Below are positions 58,228-64,000 of a stretch of DNA of 64,000 nucleotides, one piece after another; positions within the stretch are counted from its first letter, which is position 1, and each line of letters begins with the position of its first letter. The notes beneath the pieces were generated by a model, which was not told the origin of the DNA, did no database searches, and saw nothing but the letters and a program-made list of their open reading frames with translations. The translations under genes and the position numbers were made by a program. The stretch is from Leyella stercorea. GTDB taxonomy: Bacteria > Bacteroidota > Bacteroidia > Bacteroidales > Bacteroidaceae. Location of the stretch: NCBI RefSeq assembly GCF_019052365.1, contig NZ_JAHQUY010000002.1:1-64000 (forward strand). Direction: 5' to 3'.

Positions 58228-58878
58228 CTATATTTGCTGCAGAATCTTCATATACTCCTTGTAGGAGATGGTGCGTCCGCCCATCGACTTGAGGTGCGGC
58301 GTTTCTATCTGGCAGTCTATCATCAGTCCGCCGTTCTCCTGCATGAACTCGGCGAGGAAGATCAGCGCGAGCTTGCTTGCGCTGGGCACGAGCGAGAACA
58401 TGCTCTCGCCGATGAAGCAGCGTCCGAGCGTAACGCCGTAGAGTCCGCCCACGAGTCGGTCGCCCTCCCACACCTCCACGCTCTGCGCGAGGTTCTGGCG
58501 GTGCAGCTCGGTGTATGCACGGATGATGTCCTCGCTAAGCCACGCCCCTTCCGAGTCGTAGCGTCCGTCGGCTTTCTGGCAGCCGCGTATCACGCCGTCG
58601 AAGTCATCGCCGATAGACACGTCGTACTTGCCCTTGTTAATCAGCGTGCGCATCGAGTGCGACACGTGTATCTCGTTGGGGAAGATGACGAAGCGCTCCT
58701 GCGGACAGTACCACAGCGGCTCGTCGTAGTCGCGGAACGAGAACCACGGAAAGATGCCATGACTGTATGCGAGCAGCAGTCGGTCGACGGAGAGGTCGCC
58801 GCCAACGCACAGGAGTCCGTCGGGCTCCACGTCTACGGGCTGAGGAAATATCAGTTCTTTACCTATTCTGTATATCAT
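58228..58878 (-). CDS. aat: Leucyl/phenylalanyl-tRNA-protein transferase
   Basis: A 216-residue enzyme that adds Leu or Phe to N-terminal Lys or Arg of proteins, creating N-degrons. Signatures are LLCVGGDLSVDRLLLAYSHG, FPWFSFRDYDEPLWYCPQER, SVEVWEGDRLVGGLYGVTLG and GESMFSLVPSASKLALI. It is the last gene of an operon that also encodes ClpA and ClpS, the machine that recognises and unfolds the same N-degrons, 11 bp after clpA. Confidence 0.95.
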   Translation of the reverse strand: MIYRIGKELIFPQPVDVEPDGLLCVGGDLSVDRLLLAYSHGIFPWFSFRDYDEPLWYCPQERFVIFPNEIHVSHSMRTLINKGKYDVSIGDDFDGVIRGCQKADGRYDSEGAWLSEDIIRAYTELHRQNLAQSVEVWEGDRLVGGLYGVTLGRCFIGESMFSLVPSASKLALIFLAEFMQENGGLMIDCQIETPHLKSMGGRTISYKEYMKILQQI

Positions 58879-58889
58879 AATGTGGAATG

Positions 58890-61100
58890 TTACGCAAGTC
58901 GCAATGCGCCGTCCTTTACATCGACAACGGCATCGCCACTTTTCTTCAATCGTCCGAACAGTATCTCTCTCATCAGCAGCGGCTTGAGCATCGAGCCGAT
59001 GACGCGGTCGAGCTCTCGCGCTCCGTACTCGGGCGTGAAGCCCTTTGTGAGGAGCAGTTCGCGAGCCTCGGCGCTGAGGTGCAGCGTCACATTCTTTGCG
59101 CTGAGCTTGGTCTGCAGCTGCGCGAGCTTCTTGTCGAGGATGAGCGATGCCATCTGGCGCGACATATCGTGGAAGACAACGATGTCGGTGAGGCGGTTGA
59201 TGAACTCGGGCTTGAACGTCTTCTTCACTGTAGTGAGCATGGCGTCGCCGCGCGACACGCTGCCCGTGAATCCGATGCTGGCGCGCGAGGCGTACTGCGC
59301 TCCGGCGTTGGAGGTCATGATGATGATGGCGTTGCGGAAGTCGGCACGCTCGCCGTGGTTGTCGGTGAGCGCGGCGTAGTCCATCATCTGCAGGAAGATG
59401 TTGAAGATGTCGGGGTGCGCCTTCTCTATCTCGTCGAAGAGCAGCACGCAGTTGGGCGTCTTGCGCACGGCTGCCGTGAGCAGTCCGCCGTCTTCGTAGC
59501 CCACGTATCCTGCCGGCGAACCGATGAGCTTCGCCACGGCGTGCTTCTCGGCGTACTCGCTCATGTCGAAGCGCACGAGCTTCATGCCCATTCGCTCTGA
59601 GAGCACGCGCGCCACCTCGGTCTTGCCGACGCCGGTCGGACCGACGAAGAGCAGACTTGCCATCGGCTTGGTGTCGTCGGCGAGTCCGGCTTTCGACATC
59701 TGCACAGCCTCAACCACACGGCCTACGGCTTCGTCCTGACCGAATATCTCCTTCTTTATGTCGCTCTCCAGCGTGCGCAGCGCGTCGTTCGACTGCTCCT
59801 TGAGTGCTTCGGCGTCAATCTTGCAGACGCGTGCGAGAATGTCGGTGACGAGCCGGCGGTCTACGGTCTGACGCTTCTGCGTGGTGAGCGGATGGGTCTC
59901 GCGGTAGGCGCCTGCCTCGTCGATGAGGTCGATTGCCTTGTCGGGCAGGAAGCGGTCGCGTATGTGCTTGGCGGCGCTGCGCACGGCGAACTCAACGACG
60001 CCCGCAGCGTACTTCACGCCGTGGAACTTCTCGTAGCTCGGGCGCAGGCCCTCCACGATGCGTATGGCGTCGTCTACCGACGGCTCGGCGATGTCTATCT
60101 GCTGGAAGCGGCGCACGAGCGACTTCTGCTTGGCTATGTAGCGGTTGTACTCGTCGTATGTGGTCGATCCGATGAAGCGTATCGCTCCGCTCTCAAGATA
60201 AGGCTTCAGCATGTTAGAGGCGTCGAGCGATGCATCGCCGTTGCGTCCGGCTCCGATGAGGTTGTGTATCTCGTCGATGCAGAGAATGGCGTTGCCCTCC
60301 TGCGCGAGTCCTTCCATCACCATCTTTATGCGCTTCTCGAAGTCGCCCCTGAACTGTGTGCCTGCCACCATCGTGCCCATATCCATCATGTAGACGCGTG
60401 CTCCGCGCAGGCGTTCGGGCACTGCGCCACGCTCTATGAGGGCGGTGAGTCCGTAGATGAGCGCTGTCTTGCCCACGCCCGGCTCGCCCACGTGCAGCGG
60501 GTTGTTCTTGTCCTTGCGGCAGAGCACCTGCATAGTGCGCTCCAGTTCGGCTTCGCGACCGATGAGCGGGTTATGGTCGGCGTATGTGTCGTTGACGCAG
60601 GTGACGAGCTTGCGCCACGGTGCGGGGGCGTTGGCGTCGCCGCCGTCAGCCGCTTCGCCCGTTTCGTCTACGGCGTATGCCGACACGAGCGACTGCATGA
60701 ACTCGCCCTTCTCGTCGCCCGTGAACTGGTCGAGAAGATAGGCTGCCTGCGAGTCGTTGAGCATGAGCATAGCTGCCACGACGTGCGGCACGTCGAGCGT
60801 GTCCTGGTCGGAGTATTGCGCCTGCTTGATGGCGAGCGACATCATCTCTGAGAACTGCTGCGAGCCTTCGATGACGTACTTCTGTGTCTCGGGCACCACC
60901 TCCATCGACAGGAATTCCTTCTCGAGTTGTGTGATGAGCCACGAGGCGTCGTGGGGCAGCAATTCGCTGGCGCTTGCGAACTGGTCTTGTGAGGCAAAGG
61001 CGTAGAGCACGTGCTCCGGCGTCACGAACTCGTGGCGCCAGAAGTCGCAGTCTTCGATTGCCTGCTTTATTGCGTTTGCTAAATTCTTGCTGTTGTTCAT
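58890..61100 (-). CDS. clpA: ATP-dependent Clp protease ATPase subunit ClpA
   Basis: A 736-residue unfoldase with the Clp N-terminal domain (about 1-145), a first AAA module ([25 protein letters not shown]) and a second ([27 protein letters not shown]). It lacks the long M-domain coiled coil of ClpB, which supports ClpA. With ClpS it delivers N-end-rule substrates to ClpP (not in the window). It is slightly shorter than E. coli ClpA (758 residues). Confidence 0.95.
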   Translation of the reverse strand: MNNSKNLANAIKQAIEDCDFWRHEFVTPEHVLYAFASQDQFASASELLPHDASWLITQLEKEFLSMEVVPETQKYVIEGSQQFSEMMSLAIKQAQYSDQDTLDVPHVVAAMLMLNDSQAAYLLDQFTGDEKGEFMQSLVSAYAVDETGEAADGGDANAPAPWRKLVTCVNDTYADHNPLIGREAELERTMQVLCRKDKNNPLHVGEPGVGKTALIYGLTALIERGAVPERLRGARVYMMDMGTMVAGTQFRGDFEKRIKMVMEGLAQEGNAILCIDEIHNLIGAGRNGDASLDASNMLKPYLESGAIRFIGSTTYDEYNRYIAKQKSLVRRFQQIDIAEPSVDDAIRIVEGLRPSYEKFHGVKYAAGVVEFAVRSAAKHIRDRFLPDKAIDLIDEAGAYRETHPLTTQKRQTVDRRLVTDILARVCKIDAEALKEQSNDALRTLESDIKKEIFGQDEAVGRVVEAVQMSKAGLADDTKPMASLLFVGPTGVGKTEVARVLSERMGMKLVRFDMSEYAEKHAVAKLIGSPAGYVGYEDGGLLTAAVRKTPNCVLLFDEIEKAHPDIFNIFLQMMDYAALTDNHGERADFRNAIIIMTSNAGAQYASRASIGFTGSVSRGDAMLTTVKKTFKPEFINRLTDIVVFHDMSRQMASLILDKKLAQLQTKLSAKNVTLHLSAEARELLLTKGFTPEYGARELDRVIGSMLKPLLMREILFGRLKKSGDAVVDVKDGALRLA

Positions 61101-61103
61101 ATT

Positions 61104-61406
61104 TCATTCCGGTTTGCATTCGAGGCGCAGCGGGAAGTTCTCTTCGCGCGCCATCATCGTGGCCTTTCTCACCTTCGATATCGCCACGTCGTAGCTGTAT
61201 ATGCCCACCACGGCGCTGCCGCTCTTGTGCACGGCGAGCATAAGGGCTTCTGCCTCCTCCGCCGACTTGAAGAAGACGGAGGTGAGCACGAGCACCACGA
61301 ACTCCATCGTCGTGAAGTCGTCGTTGTAGATTATCACCTTGTAGCGGCGCGGCTCGCGGAGGTTGGTGTGGGTGCGGTCGCGCACGGCGGTCTGTTCTTT
61401 TGCCAT
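61104..61406 (-). CDS. clpS: ATP-dependent Clp protease adaptor ClpS
   Basis: A 100-residue adaptor: REPRRYKVIIYNDDFTTMEF is the substrate-binding core (with the DDFTTMEFV motif), followed by FFKSAEEAEALMLAVHKSGS. ClpS binds N-terminal Leu, Phe, Tyr and Trp and hands the protein to ClpA. It lies 3 bp before clpA and 13 bp after the upstream hydrolase gene. Confidence 0.95.
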   Translation of the reverse strand: MAKEQTAVRDRTHTNLREPRRYKVIIYNDDFTTMEFVVLVLTSVFFKSAEEAEALMLAVHKSGSAVVGIYSYDVAISKVRKATMMAREENFPLRLECKPE

Positions 61407-61419
61407 TGTTTTTTTAAAG

Positions 61420-62436
61420 TTACTGCCCTCCGAGTCGGTCGAAGAACACTATTATCTCTTCCCATGTCTTGAACTCGTCGCTGCCCCACTCTATCTGCGT
61501 GCCCATGAATTCGGGCTGCTCCTGCAGCGTGGGCTTCGGTTGTGCGGCGGGCGTGATGAGATAGTCGCCGTAGAGCATCTGGCGCTGGTTGGTGAAGACG
61601 ATGCGTCCCCAAGCCGGAGCACTCAGGAACTGCTCCACCCAGCGTGTGTCGTCCACCATCTGCTGCGCATTGTCTGACGGCGACGGCGCCACGATGTACA
61701 CGTTGTAGTGCTCGATGAGCATCTCGTAAGCCTTGTGCATAGACGCCGTGGCGTTGCCGTACGAGTCGCGCAGCGTCTCGATGTCTACGTATACGACGGG
61801 GCGCTCGCGGCCTTCCTGTCGGTCGTCGATGTAGCGTATCACGGGTATGAGATAGTGCATCGCCACCTTGTCGGTCAGGCGGTGCTCGCCGTGGAAGCCT
61901 ATCGCCGTAGGATAGTGCTCGTGGTAGAGGTCGTAGGTGTGCACTACAGGGTCGTTGTCGCCGAAGAGTGCGATGACGCGTGTGCGCTCGTCGGGGTCGG
62001 CGGCGTGCTCGAAGTTGTGCGTAGTCATCTCCTGATACTCCTTTATGAGTCCCTTCGTCACGATGAACTCCTGCACTCCGTCCTCGCGCGGGTTCTGAAA
62101 CACCTGCTTGCCCGTGAACTTCGACATGGTGTCGCCCATCTCGAAGGCTGGGTTCACCAGTATGCGGTCGAATCCGGTGAGCATCTCGGTATACATGCCG
62201 CCCATCGACGTGCCTATGATGAGGTCGGGCTGCTCCTCGGCTGCCATCGCCTTCAGCATCTGCAGTCCTTCTTCGGGATGCAGCGGAATGTCGCGCGCCA
62301 CAACCGTAGCGTTGGGCATCAGCGTGCGCAGCATCTGCACCGTGCCCGACTGTGCCGACGAACCGAAACCGTGTACATACATCAGTTTCTTGCCCCGCAT
62401 AAGCTCGGGGTATTGCTTTACAAATTGATTTTCCAT
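61420..62436 (-). CDS. YqiA-like alpha/beta hydrolase fused to a degenerate 5'-nucleotidase-like domain
   Basis: A 338-residue two-part protein. Residues about 18-200 are a YqiA/YcfP-type esterase: LMYVHGFGSSAQSGTVQML, nucleophile Ser77 in IIGTSMGG, and a terminal His in FHGEHRLTDK. Residues about 212-338 resemble NT5C-type HAD 5'-nucleotidases (YVDIETLRDSYG, YNVYIVAPSPSDN, YGDYLITP, IEWGSDEFKTWEEIIVFF), but the catalytic DxD is Asp218-x-Glu220, the Lys-Trp pair reads TRW, and the metal-binding DD of GDYLIDD is TP. The second domain is therefore predicted to be catalytically dead. It heads the clpS-clpA-aat operon. An ATG seven codons upstream (62457) is also possible. Confidence 0.8.
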   Translation of the reverse strand: MENQFVKQYPELMRGKKLMYVHGFGSSAQSGTVQMLRTLMPNATVVARDIPLHPEEGLQMLKAMAAEEQPDLIIGTSMGGMYTEMLTGFDRILVNPAFEMGDTMSKFTGKQVFQNPREDGVQEFIVTKGLIKEYQEMTTHNFEHAADPDERTRVIALFGDNDPVVHTYDLYHEHYPTAIGFHGEHRLTDKVAMHYLIPVIRYIDDRQEGRERPVVYVDIETLRDSYGNATASMHKAYEMLIEHYNVYIVAPSPSDNAQQMVDDTRWVEQFLSAPAWGRIVFTNQRQMLYGDYLITPAAQPKPTLQEQPEFMGTQIEWGSDEFKTWEEIIVFFDRLGGQ

Positions 62437-62495
62437 TGTCGCTTGTCTTACAAACATTTGTGATGGGGTGCGCTTGTCTTATATAAAGAGATGTG

Positions 62496-62526
62496 CAAAG
62501 TTACAAAAACACAGGTTTACGGCAAA
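62496..62526 (-). promoter_or_regulatory. Promoter of the yqiA-like-clpS-clpA-aat operon
   Basis: TTTG (complement of 62523-62526), a 19-bp spacer, then TAACTTTG (complement of 62496-62503), 60 bp before the first gene. The third 22-bp array starts 64 bp further upstream. Confidence 0.75.
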
Positions 62527-62589
62527 ATATAGCTTGTCATATTCTGTAGTTTTCTGCGATTTGCACATCATAACATACGAGTAATGATT

Positions 62590-62677
62590 GTTACCACGAA
62601 CTGGTAACGATGTTACCTCTGCGCGGTAACGTTGTTACCTGTATGCGGTAATGGCGTTACCACAGCGCGGTAATCAC
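62590..62677. repeat. Four 22-bp units of the RTTACC-N7-GGTAAY-N3 family (copy 3, best preserved)
   Basis: The units start at 62590, 62612, 62634 and 62656. All four keep GTTACC, all four keep GGTAAC or GGTAAT, with N7 of ACGAACT, TCTGCGC, TGTATGC and ACAGCGC and N3 of GAT, GTT, GGC and CAC. The hexamers are fixed and the rest varies freely. The array lies between the lipoprotein terminator and the clpS operon promoter. The remaining 62678-62772 shows no gene. Confidence 0.9.
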
Positions 62678-62772
62678 ATTATTTGTTGGGCTTTCAGCCC
62701 GTCTTTGACCGCCATATTAGTTTTACCGGACAGTAACAGTTAGGCTTTAGCAGGTATTCGTCGGGGTTAAAC

Positions 62773-62831
62773 AAAAAAAGAGGAGTGTGGAATGTGCGGA
62801 AACCGGTCCACACACTCCACACTCCTCATTT
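62773..62831. terminator. Bidirectional terminator of the lipoprotein gene
   Basis: The arms GAGGAGTGTGGA (62780-62791) and TCCACACTCCTC (62816-62827) are exact inverses, with an A-run on the left (T-run for the minus-strand gene) and an inner CGGAAACCG mini-stem. Confidence 0.85.
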
Positions 62832-62852
62832 ATAGAAGTTAGGATATGTATT

Positions 62853-63914
62853 TTAATACTTTGCGCTGAATGTAGCTACAGACAACGTGCGGAAGAGTAC
62901 GCCGTCCTCGGTGTCCATGAAGTCGCCGTAGATGCGCATCTGCTTGCCATCGAAGCGCACTGTCATGTCGGCGAAGTCGTTGTCGTCGTCGTCATCATCA
63001 TCGTCGTCGTCCCAGTCGAACGTCTCCCAGCAGCGCAAAACGCCGTTATAAGGGTCAGTCCACTCCCATGTTCCGATTTCAACATCGCCGTCTACGTAGA
63101 AGCAAACGAAGGTGCCGCACGGCGAGAAGATCACGCGGTAGCAGTAGTCGTCATTGTCGTCAATGAGGTCGTCCTCGTCGAAGCCCATGCCCTTGCCCTC
63201 AGGAGTGAGCGTTGTCTGCTGCATAACGCGGCCTTTCTCGAGCCACTGCTTGCCGTAGCCGATCATCACGTCGCCGGCGAGCAGCCAGTTCTCTGCGCTG
63301 TCCATTCTCCACGAGCGGCAGATATGGCGGAGCGGGTCGTCCTGTTTGGTGGTTGTATCAATGGTGACGGTGATTGTTATAGACATGCCGAGACTGTTGG
63401 TGTATGTCACAGTGGCTGTTCCTGTCAGCTTTCCGTCCTTTATCTCTATCTTGGTGTTGTTGCTCAGCTGATAAACGCCTTCCTTAACGCGAGTGTATGT
63501 ACCGTAGATGTAGAGACCGCCGTCGATGACAATCGTGCCGCTGGCGTCAACGGCGCGTGTCTTTAGCGGCTGACCGCCCGACTTCTTGAACATTGTCGAA
63601 CCGTCGGCTGCGCGCGTTACGCTCATCTTGCTCTTGGGCAGCTTGCCTGCCTTCGGACTTGTGATGAGGAAGTGGCCGTCGGCGAAAAGCTCAATCGAGG
63701 CGAACTCCTGGTTGGTATTGCCCCACGACTTCACGTTCAGCTTGATGGCGTCGTCGGCATTCTTCTCCTTGTCGCAATTGCCTACTTTAAATTCTTTTGA
63801 TGGCTTGGCGCTGTCTGGTACGCCCAACTGTCCATTGTTATCGTCGCTGTCGCAAGCTGTAAAACCAAAAGCTACCAGGGCGATAAGAAACGAGAAAAGA
63901 GTTTTTTTAATCAT
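62853..63914 (-). CDS. Surface-exposed lipoprotein of unknown function
   Basis: A 353-residue lipoprotein. The signal peptide ends GFTAC with Cys21 as the acylation site, and the following DSDDNN fits the Bacteroidetes lipoprotein export signal that sends lipoproteins to the outer face. The rest is mostly beta-strand (DGHFLITSPKAGKLPKSKMS, GGLYIYGTYTRVKEGVYQLS) with a run of ten Asp (about residues 301-310) coded by GAC/GAT triplets. No domain is recognised; the strand pattern resembles lipocalin-like Bacteroidetes proteins. The Asp run could change length by triplets without a frameshift. Confidence 0.75.
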   Translation of the reverse strand: MIKKTLFSFLIALVAFGFTACDSDDNNGQLGVPDSAKPSKEFKVGNCDKEKNADDAIKLNVKSWGNTNQEFASIELFADGHFLITSPKAGKLPKSKMSVTRAADGSTMFKKSGGQPLKTRAVDASGTIVIDGGLYIYGTYTRVKEGVYQLSNNTKIEIKDGKLTGTATVTYTNSLGMSITITVTIDTTTKQDDPLRHICRSWRMDSAENWLLAGDVMIGYGKQWLEKGRVMQQTTLTPEGKGMGFDEDDLIDDNDDYCYRVIFSPCGTFVCFYVDGDVEIGTWEWTDPYNGVLRCWETFDWDDDDDDDDDDNDFADMTVRFDGKQMRIYGDFMDTEDGVLFRTLSVATFSAKY

Positions 63915-64000
63915 AATAATAGGTTTTTAAATTAATAGATAGAGTTAACAGATAAGTATGTGTGTTTTTGTTATCATTTCAGTCGTTTTTGATGCATAAA

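Noticed and set aside
62590-62677. Integron attC sites or a dif site
   Set aside because: The hexamers GTTACC/GGTAAC do not fit the attC core (RYYYAAC/GTTRRRY) and no integrase gene is nearby. The sequence is not dif-like as far as can be judged by eye.

Overview
The window is a chromosomal segment from a member of the Bacteroidales, most likely Prevotellaceae. Three things point there. It carries a complete PorP/GldKLMN (PorPKLMN) type IX secretion (T9SS) cluster and T9SS-type cargo tails. At least nine genes have promoters of the Bacteroidetes form TTTG-N19-20-TAnnTTTG. The core gene order rpsU-xerC-hpf-tRNAs-tuf-tRNA-Trp-secE-nusG-rplKAJL-rpoBC is typical of the group. Most genes are GC-rich; a patch at about 26.8-31.8 kb is clearly AT-richer.

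Layout. 0-6.3 kb: tRNA-Tyr, an orphan HigA-like regulator divergent from a secreted GH2 beta-galactosidase, a repeat-filled 0.8-kb gap, rsmD and a DUF3822 gene. 6.4-14.3 kb: a glycosyltransferase, then the T9SS cluster porP-gldK-gldL-gldM-gldN and an outer-membrane barrel gene. 14.3-18.8 kb: priA, an NAD-dependent epimerase and a PAP2 phosphatase. 18.9-26.6 kb (minus strand): a sensor kinase with a periplasmic binding domain, a sodium-dependent (SNF) transporter, an M23/LysM peptidase, recG and a DJ-1 gene. 26.8-33.4 kb: an accessory patch with a DUF4143 ATPase preceded by four 32-bp iterons, a possible 31-residue peptide gene, two T9SS cargo genes, a gene fragment and a three-gene HipB-HipS-HipT toxin-antitoxin module bracketed by two copies of the same palindromic operator. 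33.5-49.1 kb: rpoC to rpmH, the transcription/translation block. 49.4-64 kb: efp, a glycosyltransferase, radC, cstA, a sufT-like gene, lpxH, trpS, a sulfatase, the operon yqiA-like-clpS-clpA-aat, and a surface lipoprotein.

Functional links: the T9SS cluster can export the two cargo proteins at 29-31 kb; ClpS, ClpA and Aat form a complete N-end-rule module in one operon; trpS and tRNA-Trp are in the same window as a HipT kinase whose characterised relative targets TrpS.

The least explained content is intergenic. At three distant loci there are exactly four 22-bp units of the form RTTACC-N7-GGTAAY-N3. A second family of hairpins shows compensating base changes between copies. Further tandem arrays have periods of 8, 11-12, 19, 20, 21 and 32 bp. 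I recognise none of these as a named element. All statements rest on reading the sequence and on knowledge of the families; no searches were run.
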